From Ancylobacter novellus (GTDB taxonomy: Bacteria; Pseudomonadota; Alphaproteobacteria; Rhizobiales; Xanthobacteraceae), in assembly GCA_003241485.1 (NCBI GenBank), contig QFQD01000087.1, positions 1 to 23,347 on the forward strand: a stretch of DNA of 23,347 nt, in the 5' to 3' direction. The notes below the pieces were generated by a model. That model worked only from the letters and a program-made list of their open reading frames with translations. It searched no databases and was not told the DNA's origin. Shown one piece after another: positions 15,150 through 22,354 of the stretch; positions within the stretch are counted from its first letter, which is position 1; each line of letters begins with the position of its first letter. The position numbers and the translations under genes were made by a program.

Positions 15150-15776
15150 ATGAACGCACCCGCAGAAACCGCCACCCTTGCCCTGAAGCTCGACGGCTAC
15201 ACCGACCTGCCCGCCGGCAAGATCGCGTCCGTCGTGACGATGCTGGAAATGACCGCTCCGCCCACCCCGCTGCCCGAGCGCGGGACGGAGGGTCTGACGC
15301 TGGAACTCGTCCCCGCGCCGGCGACCGACTGGTACCGCGCGCTGTTCCGCCGCATCGGCGAGAACTGGCTGTGGTTCTCGCGTCTGCGCCTCACCGATGG
15401 CGAACTCGCCGCGATCCTCCACCACCCCGATGTGGCGGTCTACGCCCTGCGCCAGGACGGCGCGGATGTGGGTCTGGTCGAGCTCGATTTCCGCGTGCCG
15501 GGCGAGGTGGAGCTGGCGTTTTTCGGTCTGGTGCCGGAACGCGTCGGCAGCGGCGCGGGCCGCTTCATGATGAACCGCGCGCTGGCGCTGGCCTGGGCGC
15601 GCCGCCCGGTGCGGGTGCATGTGCACACCTGCACGCTCGATCATCAGGCAGCGGTGCGCTTTTACGTGAAGGCGGGCTTTCGCCCCTATGCGCGCGCCCT
15701 TGAAGTGGTGGACGACCCGCGCCTTGCCGGCCTGCTGCCGCGCGAGGCGGCGCCGCACGCGCCGCTCATCGACTGA
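15150..15776 (+). CDS. GNAT-family N-acetyltransferase
   Basis: A roughly 208-residue cytoplasmic protein with a GNAT fold. The core is residues 60-190: WFSRLRLTDGELAAILHHP, VGLVELDFRVPGEVELAFFG, then the acetyl-CoA-binding region VPERVGSGAGRFMMNRALA (an R/Q-x-x-G-x-G/A variant), and the final strand-helix HTCTLDHQAAVRFYVKAGF. The N-terminal 50 residues (DGYTDLPAGKIASVVTMLEM) form an extension seen in a Hyphomicrobiales subgroup. The substrate is unknown. Starts at 15138 and 15150 are both possible; neither has a clear ribosome-binding site. It ends tail-to-tail with the FliJ-like gene. Confidence 0.82.
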   Translation: MNAPAETATLALKLDGYTDLPAGKIASVVTMLEMTAPPTPLPERGTEGLTLELVPAPATDWYRALFRRIGENWLWFSRLRLTDGELAAILHHPDVAVYALRQDGADVGLVELDFRVPGEVELAFFGLVPERVGSGAGRFMMNRALALAWARRPVRVHVHTCTLDHQAAVRFYVKAGFRPYARALEVVDDPRLAGLLPREAAPHAPLID

Positions 15777-15816
15777 ACATTCGTCTGGCTGCCGCGCGCG
15801 GGAATAAGGCGGCCGC

Positions 15817-16215
15817 TCAGGCGCCGAGCACGGCCCGCGCACGGCCGGCAATGTTGCGCGGAGGAATTTCCACCGGGGCATCGCTGCGCTCGCGCTCGCC
15901 GAGCGCCTCGACCTTCTTGAGGTCCTCCAGCGCCGCGTCGAGCTGCGCTTTGGCCTCGTCCAGCTGCACTTTCAGCTCGTCCGCCGAGCGGCGCAGATTG
16001 TCGCGCCGTGTGGCCGCCGCGCGGGCATAGGTCGAATAGGCGAAATGCTGGGCATCGGTGATGCCGGAGCGCTGCTCCTCAGCCTCGATCTCACGGTCGA
16101 GATCGCGCGACATACGGTCGAAGTCCGCGATCATCGTCTGGATCTGCAGGAGGTGGCGACGCTTTTCCTCCGCCTGGAACCGCTTGAGGCGGGTGAGTGT
16201 GTCGAGCGACTTCAT
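15817..16215 (-). CDS. fliJ: FliJ-like flagellar export coiled-coil protein
   Basis: A 132-residue, almost entirely helical protein. The N-terminus (MKSLDTLTRLKRFQAEEKRR) matches the FliJ family, followed by long charged heptad-rich helices up to about residue 115 and a short basic tail. FliJ is the cytoplasmic stalk-like component of the flagellar type III export ATPase and works with FliI and FliH. Gene order fliJ next to ctrA is seen in other Hyphomicrobiales, often with fliI; fliI is not adjacent here. ATG 16215 is preferred to an upstream in-frame start at 16248 because family homology starts there. Coiled-coil proteins are easily misassigned, so the name is likely rather than certain. 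Confidence 0.75.
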   Translation of the reverse strand: MKSLDTLTRLKRFQAEEKRRHLLQIQTMIADFDRMSRDLDREIEAEEQRSGITDAQHFAYSTYARAAATRRDNLRRSADELKVQLDEAKAQLDAALEDLKKVEALGERERSDAPVEIPPRNIAGRARAVLGA

Positions 16216-16217
16216 GG

Positions 16218-16750
16218 CCGGCTGTACTCCGCTCCGTCGTGCCGGCACGGCGCGTCTCGTCTCCCGCGGGAGCAGAACGCACGCGTCCGGTTCGAGCCGC
16301 CCTTACGCGGCGGCATCCGCATGATCGCCAACAGATGTTGCCGCTTCCTTACCCTTTTGGGCCCGCGCGGTACTTCGGGGAGGAATCTGCGACTCATCAA
16401 CAGGATGGAAACGATTTGTTTACCGGCCTCGTTAATGATCGAGGCATCGTCCGGTGCAGGCTGTCGGTGCATGCGAAAGCAGAGTCGGCAGACTCACTTA
16501 CGGTCATACCTTAAGATTCGACTCCAGCAGTCGGGTTGAAAAATTCTGGTTCTTAACCAGCTGCTTGCGGCAAGACTCGAAGATTTTTCGCGTCCCCGCT
16601 TGTGCACGGGAATCAGATTTTGTTAACCCTATTGCACGTAGTAACGAATCGGTGTGCCGGGCCGGGCGCGGGGAGGGGTCACGCTCGGGCCGGGAGTTTT
16701 CCGATCAGGCGCTGAACCCCCCGGGGCCGTGGCGAGGGAAGGGGATTGGC
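16218..16750 (+). promoter_or_regulatory. ctrA control region with nine GANTC sites and CtrA-like half-boxes
   Basis: No credible gene is seen in this interval. GANTC, the target of the cell-cycle methylase CcrM, occurs at 16383, 16391, 16482, 16491, 16515, 16520, 16574, 16610 and 16646 (first base). TTAACC half-sites resembling CtrA boxes are at 16553 (TTAACCA) and 16623 (TTAACCC). A CAACA-GA-TGTTG dyad lies at 16329-16340. The stretch from about 16380 to 16660 is more AT-rich than its surroundings. In Caulobacter and rhizobia, ctrA transcription depends on GANTC methylation and CtrA autoregulation, so this is very likely the promoter region. Exact transcription starts were not identified. 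Confidence 0.8.
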
Positions 16751-17452
16751 ATGCGCGTCTTGCTCATCGAGGACGACCGCGCGACCGCGCAAAGCATCGA
16801 ATTGATGCTTAAGTCCGAGAGTTTTAACGTCTACACGACGGATCTCGGCGAAGAGGGTGTCGATCTCGGCAAGCTCTATGACTACGACATCATCCTTTTG
16901 GATCTGAATCTGCCCGACATGTCGGGTTATGACGTGCTGAGGGGCCTGCGCGTCGCCAAGGTGAAAACCCCCATCCTCATCCTCTCCGGCCTCGCCGGCA
17001 TCGAGGACAAGGTGAAGGGCCTCGGCTTCGGTGCCGACGATTACCTGACCAAGCCGTTCCACAAGGACGAGCTGGTGGCCCGCATCCACGCCATCGTGCG
17101 CCGCTCCAAGGGGCACGCGCAGTCGGTCATCACCACGGGCGACCTGGTGGTCAATCTCGACACCAAGACGGTCGAGGTCGCGGGAAACCGGGTGCACCTG
17201 ACGGGCAAGGAGTACCAGATGCTGGAGCTCCTCTCCCTGCGCAAGGGCACGACACTGACCAAGGAGATGTTCCTCAACCATCTCTATGGCGGCATGGACG
17301 AGCCCGAGCTGAAGATCATCGACGTGTTCATCTGCAAGCTGCGCAAGAAGCTGGCGAACGCCTCGGAAGGTCACAACTTCATCGAGACCGTCTGGGGCCG
17401 CGGCTATGTGCTGCGCGAGATGGGCGAGCAGGAACAGCGCATCCCGGCCTGA
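16751..17452 (+). CDS. ctrA: Cell-cycle master response regulator CtrA
   Basis: A 233-residue OmpR-type response regulator that controls cell-cycle, flagellar and envelope genes in alphaproteobacteria. The receiver domain has acidic residues EDD near 7-9, phospho-acceptor Asp51 in ILLDLNLPDMSGYD, and the conserved Lys in YLTKPFHKDEL. The C-terminal winged-helix DNA-binding domain includes HLTGKEYQMLELL, LTKEMFLNHLYGGMDEPELKIIDVFICKLRKKL and VWGRGYVL, nearly diagnostic of CtrA. The purine-rich AGGGAAGGGG lies before ATG 16751. Phosphate is expected to arrive through CckA and ChpT; chpT is 3 kb downstream on the other strand. A strong intrinsic terminator follows. Confidence 0.97.
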   Translation: MRVLLIEDDRATAQSIELMLKSESFNVYTTDLGEEGVDLGKLYDYDIILLDLNLPDMSGYDVLRGLRVAKVKTPILILSGLAGIEDKVKGLGFGADDYLTKPFHKDELVARIHAIVRRSKGHAQSVITTGDLVVNLDTKTVEVAGNRVHLTGKEYQMLELLSLRKGTTLTKEMFLNHLYGGMDEPELKIIDVFICKLRKKLANASEGHNFIETVWGRGYVLREMGEQEQRIPA

Positions 17453-17502
17453 GCCGGTCTGCAATCCCGAGCGGTGAGGCCCCTTGGCGCCTCCCTAACT
17501 GG

Positions 17503-17532
17503 AACCCCGCCGCAAGGCGGGGTTTTTGTTTT
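17503..17532 (+). terminator. Rho-independent terminator of ctrA
   Basis: A perfect 9-bp stem AACCCCGCC / GGCGGGGTT with a GCAA tetraloop is followed by TTTGTTTT. It is located 50 nt after the ctrA stop. This is a canonical intrinsic terminator. Confidence 0.93.
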
Positions 17533-17557
17533 GGATTGCCGGTAAAGGTTGCGCGTG

Positions 17558-17580
17558 GATGCCCGGCATGGCCGGGCATC
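17558..17580 (-). terminator. Hairpin downstream of the DUF305 gene
   Basis: A perfect 10-bp stem (GATGCCCGGC / GCCGGGCATC) with a 3-nt spacer lies 11 nt past the DUF305 stop codon. No U-run follows on the minus strand, so it may be a weak or factor-assisted terminator or a transcript-stabilising stem. Confidence 0.5.
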
Positions 17581-17591
17581 CCGTCGCCGGG

Positions 17592-17999
17592 CTACTTCGC
17601 GTTCTTGGCGATCCAGGCCTTGAGGAAGGCGATCTCGCTCTCCTGCGCCTTGATGATCTCCTCGGCGAGCTTCTTCAGTTCGGGATCCTTGCCGTATTGC
17701 AGCTCGATCCGGGCCATGTCGATCGCCCCCTGGTGATGGGGGATCATGCCGCGCGCGAAGTCGACATCGGCGTTCCCGCTGAACGGGATCGCCATGCCTT
17801 CATGCATGCGCGCATTGGCCTTCTCGAATGCCTCGGTGGAGGGAGCGGCCGCCCCAGCGCCCATATGCGCGCTGTGGTCCATCGGCATGGCGCCGTTCTG
17901 CATGGGCATGTTCTGCATAGGCATGTTCTGGGCGAAAGCGAAGCTGCCCGCGAGCGCAAGAGATGCCGCCAGCAGGGCGGTCTTGGCGAGATTATTCAT
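17592..17999 (-). CDS. Exported DUF305 protein with Met-rich copper-type motif
   Basis: A 135-residue exported protein. The signal peptide is MNNLAKTALLAASLALAGSFAFA, cut before QNMPMQ. A Met/His-rich segment follows (MPMQNMPMQNGAMPMDHSAH), resembling periplasmic copper-binding sequences. The DUF305 ferritin-like helical domain contains DFARGMIPHHQGAIDMA and LKKLAEEIIKAQESEIAFLKAWI. DUF305 proteins such as CopM bind copper or silver in the periplasm. GGAGATA precedes ATG 17999. The next gene upstream on the same strand ends 63 nt away and encodes an exported Cys-containing protein, so the two may form a metal-response unit. Confidence 0.9.
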   Translation of the reverse strand: MNNLAKTALLAASLALAGSFAFAQNMPMQNMPMQNGAMPMDHSAHMGAGAAAPSTEAFEKANARMHEGMAIPFSGNADVDFARGMIPHHQGAIDMARIELQYGKDPELKKLAEEIIKAQESEIAFLKAWIAKNAK

Positions 18000-18062
18000 G
18001 ATGTATCTCCGTCAGATCGTGAGCGGACGCGGTCGGAATTGACCGCGCCCGGCGTGCGAAGA

Positions 18063-18452
18063 TCAGGACGAACGTGGTGGCGGCACCGGAATGGCGGGCT
18101 CGCGGCCGGCCATCGAGCGGTCCGGCGCAACGAGCAGCGCGACGCTGCGGGCCTGCGGGTGGCGCGGCGTGGGCAGCGTGAGCGGCGGGGCGACCAGCTG
18201 GCTCACGACACAGCACATATGCTGGCGCGCGGGGTCGGGATGCAGCGTGGAGCTTCCCGCCGAAACCATGCCAGCCGAAACCATCTGGAAAGACGCGGAC
18301 TGCGTGGCGCCGATTTCGGAAGCGCCGTTCAGGCCGGCGTCGTGGCAGGGCAGATCCGGCGCCGGCATGCGCACGGCCGCCGCCGGCCCCGCCATCGCGA
18401 AGGCCAGTGCCATCATCGCCAGTATCAGTCGCACAATGCGCAACGGCTTCAC
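18063..18452 (-). CDS. Hypothetical exported protein with CH and HMCC motifs, upstream of DUF305
   Basis: A protein of up to 129 residues that I could not assign to a named family. The N-terminus is a clear signal sequence (VRLILAMMALAFAMAGPAAA). The mature part contains PCHDAG, several Met residues, and HMCCVVSQL, giving three Cys and a few His and Met that could bind metal. The C-terminus is proline-rich (DRSMAGREPAIPVPPPR). It resembles, in layout only, small exported proteins encoded in copper-responsive loci. The start is uncertain: GTG 18452 has no proper ribosome-binding site, and GTG 18434 is an alternative giving a tighter signal peptide. It is probably co-transcribed with DUF305. 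Confidence 0.65.
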   Translation of the reverse strand: MKPLRIVRLILAMMALAFAMAGPAAAVRMPAPDLPCHDAGLNGASEIGATQSASFQMVSAGMVSAGSSTLHPDPARQHMCCVVSQLVAPPLTLPTPRHPQARSVALLVAPDRSMAGREPAIPVPPPRSS

Positions 18453-18478
18453 TCGCCCGGCCTATGCCTCAGGCGAGT
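18451..18478 (-). promoter_or_regulatory. Hairpin overlapping the first possible start of the Cys-containing exported protein
   Basis: Seven-bp inverted arms ACTCGCC (18451-18457) and GGCGAGT (18472-18478) enclose 14 nt. On the minus strand the proximal arm ends within GTG 18452, so this could be an operator, a 5'-UTR stem or a terminator of the upstream gene. Function is not determinable by reading. Confidence 0.3.
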
Positions 18479-18550
18479 TCTAGCAGGCGCGCGGCAGGAA
18501 GTTGAGGTGGGAGTAGCCCCTATGCCGCGTCTGTGAAGTCGCCCGACCCG

Positions 18551-19711
18551 TCAGGCCGCCTTCGGGCGCTGGGCGATGAGCGCGGCAATCAGCGCCACCG
18601 GATTGTCCACAGGCACCACGGCATCGAAGCCCGCCGGGTTGGCGATGCTGCCGGGCTGGTGGAAGCCAATGCGGCGGGCGCCACCCGGCAGCGGCTCGGA
18701 CGCGATCAGCGAACCGGCATAGGCGTCGAGGTCGAACAGGAGAATGTCGAAACGCCCCCCCACGAGCCGCGCCGCGCGCGGATCGTCGGCGATCGAGACG
18801 TCGTGGCCCATCGAGCGGACGAGATCGCGCAGGCGCGTGCGCCCCTCCCCTGCGGGAGCGGTCAGCAGCACGCGGGAGGCCGCCGCGGCGGTGGGAATTG
18901 TCTCGCCCGGCTCCAGCAGCCGGTAGCGACCGGAATCGGTGACCAGCATGCGCGCGCCGCCGAGCCGCTCGACCCGTCCGCGCGGGGCGAGGCCGACCAC
19001 CTCGTCCACCGCCAGCGCTTCGCCCTCCCCGCCCAGCATCAGCAGCATGCGGGCGCCGTCGATCCGGCTCATGCCGCGCAGCGCGGCGACGCGGACGGCT
19101 TCCATCTCCGTGCGCCCGGCCCGCACGAGCAGGTGCGCACTGTCGCGTTCACAGGAACTGGGCAGGCGCGGGCGCGCGGCGACAACGCCGATGGGCAGAT
19201 CGATGAGGGCGGCCTGCGTCCCGTCGGCAAGGCGCGCTACACCGCCAATCAGATCCTCGCAAGGCTGAAACTCCTCGCGCCAGACCTCGGGCATCACCTT
19301 CACATCGGCGGAGACGCGCCGAGGCAGGTCATCGACCAGCAGCGTCGCGCGCACCTTGCCGTCTTCGCCGAAGAGAACGAGCGCGCCCTGCTCCGGGCGC
19401 GAGGGATCAAAACCCAGACGGGCGGCGAGGCGGATCAGCGGCAGCCCGCTGGCGCCCAGCGTGCCGACCTCCGCCATCTTGGCCAGTCGCGTCCAGCGGT
19501 CGCCCGCGAGCGGCATGACGTCGACAACGTGGCTCGCCGGCAATGCGAAGCTCATCTCCCGCAGGGAGAACACCAGCACCTCCGCGCAGCCGGAATCGGT
19601 CAGGCGCGCCGCGCCGGACCAGGAACGGCCGAGGCTCGGAACGGGGCCGCGACGGGCGGCGGAGGACACATCGGACGACAACATCGGCAACCGGCGGTAC
19701 GAGACTGACAC
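18551..19711 (-). CDS. CheW-like protein with C-terminal degenerate receiver domain, next to chpT
   Basis: A roughly 386-residue cytoplasmic protein. Residues about 43-180 look like a CheW domain (VLVFSLREMSFALPASHVVDVMPL, then GLPLIRLAARLGF and ALVLFGEDGKVRATLLVDDL). Residues about 190-275 are a second, weaker region with CheW-like traits (SAHLLVRAGRTEMEAVRVAA, EALAVDEVVGL). Residues about 279-383 resemble a receiver: SRVLLTAPAG, GHDVSIADD, FDILLFDLDAYAG. Asp327 sits at the phospho-acceptor position, but the acidic pair after strand 1 is APA and the usual Lys-Pro is Asp-Asn, so phosphorylation is doubtful. No kinase or Hpt domain is present. It lies 82 nt downstream of chpT on the same strand. 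GTG 19711 has AGAGG 5 nt upstream; ATG 19684 is an alternative. Confidence 0.75.
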   Translation of the reverse strand: MSVSYRRLPMLSSDVSSAARRGPVPSLGRSWSGAARLTDSGCAEVLVFSLREMSFALPASHVVDVMPLAGDRWTRLAKMAEVGTLGASGLPLIRLAARLGFDPSRPEQGALVLFGEDGKVRATLLVDDLPRRVSADVKVMPEVWREEFQPCEDLIGGVARLADGTQAALIDLPIGVVAARPRLPSSCERDSAHLLVRAGRTEMEAVRVAALRGMSRIDGARMLLMLGGEGEALAVDEVVGLAPRGRVERLGGARMLVTDSGRYRLLEPGETIPTAAAASRVLLTAPAGEGRTRLRDLVRSMGHDVSIADDPRAARLVGGRFDILLFDLDAYAGSLIASEPLPGGARRIGFHQPGSIANPAGFDAVVPVDNPVALIAALIAQRPKAA

Positions 19712-19793
19712 ACGCGCCTCTCAAGGCGCGCGAGCCGAGTGTCATCCGGATCGCGTTAATGTCGTCTGAAGGTGCCGCAGGGAGAGGAAAGCG

Positions 19794-20441
19794 TCAGGCC
19801 AGCTCGGCCATGATGACCACGCCTTCGCCTTCAAGAGCGATGTTGATGCCATAGCCGGTGGCGCGGGCGAGCAGGCCCGTATAGTGCGGCTGGATGGCAT
19901 GGGCATCGAGCGTGCCGCCCTCTGGCGCGTGACCGGCCAGCAGCTCGACGAGATGGGCGGGGATGCGCGAATGACTGCCCGCGGTGGTGAGGCGGAAACC
20001 GCCGGCATCGCCCTCCCCGGTCGCCACGACGGCGATGCGCCCGCCGCGCGGAATGGTGGAGGCCGCCACCATGATGAGGTTCAGCAGAAGCTTCACCTTG
20101 TTCTTGGGCGAGAGCACGCGCGGCACCTGCCATTCCAGGCTGGTGCGGTCGTCCTGAATGAAGCCGCGTGCCACGTTCTCGGCATCGCCGGTGTCGATCT
20201 GCGCGCCGGCCGACCCGGCCGCGCCGAAGGCGAGCCGGGCGAATTGCAGCCGGGCGGAAGCCTGCCGGGCGCTCTTGGCAATGAGATCGAGGGCGAACGC
20301 CTTCATGCTGGGGTCGTCCTCGTCCTCCAGCACTTCCAGCCCGTTGACGATCGCCCCCACGGGACTGATCACATCGTGGCATACGCGCGAGCACAGCAAG
20401 GCGGCGAGGTCGAGCTTGTCGAGGTCGACGGCGGTCGTCAT
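19794..20441 (-). CDS. chpT: Histidine phosphotransferase ChpT
   Basis: A 215-residue cytoplasmic phosphotransferase that relays phosphate from the hybrid kinase CckA to CtrA and CpdR. The dimerisation/histidine helix contains LLCSRVCHDVISPVGAIVNG with phospho-accepting His22. The C-terminal part is a degenerate HATPase-like fold (SPKNKVKLLLNLIMVAASTIPRGG, HYTGLLARATGYGINIALEG) lacking ATP-binding motifs, as is normal for ChpT. Length matches the family. GGGGAA precedes ATG 20441. It diverges from cysQ across a 158-bp region and is followed by the CheW-like gene. Confidence 0.95.
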   Translation of the reverse strand: MTTAVDLDKLDLAALLCSRVCHDVISPVGAIVNGLEVLEDEDDPSMKAFALDLIAKSARQASARLQFARLAFGAAGSAGAQIDTGDAENVARGFIQDDRTSLEWQVPRVLSPKNKVKLLLNLIMVAASTIPRGGRIAVVATGEGDAGGFRLTTAGSHSRIPAHLVELLAGHAPEGGTLDAHAIQPHYTGLLARATGYGINIALEGEGVVIMAELA

Positions 20442-20485
20442 CGTTTCCCCTTTGCGTCAGCCGGGAGAAGGGCGGCGGATCGGAT

Positions 20486-20535
20486 GGGCGAATCGCCCGC
20501 GCGACGTGCGGACGGGCTGCGGGGTGTGATACACC
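20486..20535. promoter_or_regulatory. Two dyads in the chpT-cysQ intergenic region
   Basis: GGGCGA-A-TCGCCC (20486-20498) contains a GANTC site at 20490, and GGTGT-GAT-ACACC lies at 20523-20535. Both sit between divergent chpT and cysQ and could be operators. No regulator was identified. Confidence 0.3.
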
Positions 20536-20599
20536 GCGCCTCCGGCCGCGCCAACCGAGAGCGCGCGCCTTGGCCACAACAGAAGAAAGCGGACGATCC

Positions 20600-21427
20600 A
20601 TGTCTCCCGGCTTCCCCGCGCCCTCCGGCGATCTCGCTTTGCTGGCCGCTTTCGCGCAGGCCGCGCTGAAGGCCGGGTCGGTCATCCTGCGCATTCGCGA
20701 GGAAGGCATGGGCGCCCGGCTCAAGAGCGACGAGAGCCCGGTGACCGCCGCCGATCTCGCCTCCGAGGAACTGCTGCGCGCCGAACTGGAAGCCATCCTG
20801 CCGGGCGTGCCGGTCATCGCCGAGGAAGCGGTCGCGGAAGGGCGCGGCGAGAGCCCGGCAAACACCTTTCTGCTGGTCGACCCGCTGGACGGGACGCGCG
20901 AATTCATCGGCGCCAGTGGCGAATTCACCGTCAATATCGGCCTCGTGGTCGACGGATTGCCGACATTCGGCATCGTCTATGCCCCGGCGGTCGAGCGGCT
21001 CTATGCCGGCGCCACCTTCGCGTCCGGCGCGGCGCAGGCGTTCCGTGCACAGCGTAGCGCCGGCAGCGCGGTGGATGCCGCGGGCTGGGAGCCCATTGCC
21101 TGCCGCCCCATACCCGCGCACGGCATTGTCGCGGTGGCCAGCCGCTCGCATCTCGACGCCGACACGGCCGCGCTGCTCGACGGGCTGGATGTCGCGGAAC
21201 GGCTCAGCGTCGGCTCGGCGTTGAAGTTCGGGCTGGTGGCGGAAGGTCGCGCCGACATCTATCCGCGTCTCGGCACGGTCTGTGAGTGGGATGTGGCCGC
21301 CGGCCATGCGCTGGTACGTGCCGCCGGCGGCAGCGTGCGCCGTCCCGACGGCACCGCCCTGCCCTATGGCCGGACGGCGGAAAACTACCGCGTGCCGGCG
21401 TTTATCGCCTATGGAGCCGAGGCTTGA
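20600..21427 (+). CDS. cysQ: 3'(2'),5'-bisphosphate nucleotidase CysQ
   Basis: A 275-residue Mg2+-dependent, Li+-sensitive phosphatase of the inositol monophosphatase superfamily. It hydrolyses 3'-phosphoadenosine 5'-phosphate (PAP) formed during sulfate assimilation. The metal-binding motifs are present: SDESPVTAAD at 43-52, EE at 75-76, DPLDGTREFI at 94-103, and the C-terminal CEWDVAAGHAL. The KFGLVAEGRADIYPRLG segment is also typical. ATG 20600 is used; a TTG at 20570 would add 10 residues and cannot be excluded. It has no operon partner, but its sulfur role matches the solitary cysA in the same window. Confidence 0.93.
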   Translation: MSPGFPAPSGDLALLAAFAQAALKAGSVILRIREEGMGARLKSDESPVTAADLASEELLRAELEAILPGVPVIAEEAVAEGRGESPANTFLLVDPLDGTREFIGASGEFTVNIGLVVDGLPTFGIVYAPAVERLYAGATFASGAAQAFRAQRSAGSAVDAAGWEPIACRPIPAHGIVAVASRSHLDADTAALLDGLDVAERLSVGSALKFGLVAEGRADIYPRLGTVCEWDVAAGHALVRAAGGSVRRPDGTALPYGRTAENYRVPAFIAYGAEA

Positions 21428-21572
21428 CGGGTACACGCCGGCGTCAATCGGCGGTGCATTGCCACGCCCCGCCTTTCCCAGAACACACTCCGTGCTATTG
21501 ATAGGCTGGAGCGCGCCGTCTGCGGCCGCCCCGGCTCATACGCTGTCACTGACCACAAACGCGAGACCGACG

Positions 21573-22163
21573 ATGCCGACCTTGCGCGCCCTGTTTGCCT
21601 GCCTCGCCCTTCTCTCCGCCGTGCCTTTCCTTGCCGCTCCCGCCCAGGCGCAGTACCGGCAGCCGCAGCCGGCGCCCTCCAACACCTATTCGAGCGACGA
21701 GCTGGTCCAGCAGGGCCACGGCTTCTTCGGCGAGGTTTCGCGCGGCCTCGCGCTGTCCATCGAGAAGGCGGTCGGCCAGTGGGGCCAGCCCAATGGCTAC
21801 ATCCTCGGCCAGGAGGGCTCGGGCGCCTTCGTCGGCGGCCTGCGCTATGGCGATGGCACGCTGTACACCCGCAATGCCGGCGACATGAAGGTCTACTGGC
21901 AGGGCCCCTCGCTCGGCTGGGACTTCGGCGGTGACGGCGCGCGCACCATGATCCTTGTCTACAACCTGAATTCCATCAACGACATCTTCCGTCGCTTCGG
22001 TGGCATTTCCGGCTCCGCCTATTTCGTCGCCGGCTTCGGCATGACGGCGCTGGCGGCCGACAATGTGGTGGTGGTGCCGATCCGTTCCGGCGTCGGCGTC
22101 CGTCTCGGTGCCAATATCGGCTATCTGAAGTTCACGCCCCAGGCGACCTGGAACCCCTTCTGA
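21573..22163 (+). CDS. eipA: Periplasmic DUF1134 protein, EipA-like
   Basis: A 196-residue exported protein. The signal peptide is MPTLRALFACLALLSAVPFL and following residues, cut near AQA. The mature DUF1134 domain includes ELVQQGHGFFGEVSRGLALS, a following GQPNGYILGQEGSGAFVGG, LRYGDGTLYT and IYPRLG-unrelated C-terminal glycine-rich strands ending GVGVRLGANIGYLKFTPQATWNPF in two pieces. EipA of Brucella is a periplasmic DUF1134 protein needed for envelope-stress resistance. ATG 21573 is preceded by GCGAGA and directly begins the signal sequence; upstream in-frame codons overlap cysQ and look non-coding. No CtrA box is seen in the 145-bp upstream gap. A strong terminator follows. Confidence 0.9.
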   Translation: MPTLRALFACLALLSAVPFLAAPAQAQYRQPQPAPSNTYSSDELVQQGHGFFGEVSRGLALSIEKAVGQWGQPNGYILGQEGSGAFVGGLRYGDGTLYTRNAGDMKVYWQGPSLGWDFGGDGARTMILVYNLNSINDIFRRFGGISGSAYFVAGFGMTALAADNVVVVPIRSGVGVRLGANIGYLKFTPQATWNPF

Positions 22164-22187
22164 CATCGGATCGGGCAATTTCGACAG

Positions 22188-22216
22188 ACGGCCGGGACGA
22201 CCCGGCCGTTTTGGTT
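22188..22216 (+). terminator. Rho-independent terminator of the DUF1134 gene
   Basis: A perfect 9-bp stem ACGGCCGGG / CCCGGCCGT with an ACGA loop runs into TTTTGGTTT. It lies 25 nt after the DUF1134 stop and isolates that gene from the coiled-coil gene downstream. Confidence 0.9.
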
Positions 22217-22354
22217 TCCGAGAGGGCGTTTTCCGACATTCATAACGATGTGTTGTCGGCAAGCCTTTTTGTGTTCGTAACCCTTGGGCCCTAATGTGGG
22301 CTGCCTGGGCCCATCCGGACCCCGCGTAACCGCGTACGAGAGTGAGATCGTCGC

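Noticed and set aside
14967..15881. N-terminal extension of cysA by some 300 residues in the same frame
   Set aside because: CysA homology starts exactly at MTVAVTIDKVGKSFG (14966). The extension is antisense to the GNAT gene and covers the likely cysA promoter.
17558..17580. Second intrinsic terminator for ctrA
   Set aside because: The ctrA transcript already has a complete terminator at 17503-17532. This stem has no U-run on the plus strand and lies next to the end of the opposite-strand DUF305 gene.
18029..18046. GCGGTC / GACCGC hairpin between the two exported-protein genes
   Set aside because: The six-bp stem with no U-run is too weak to call as a terminator or attenuator in DNA of this GC content.
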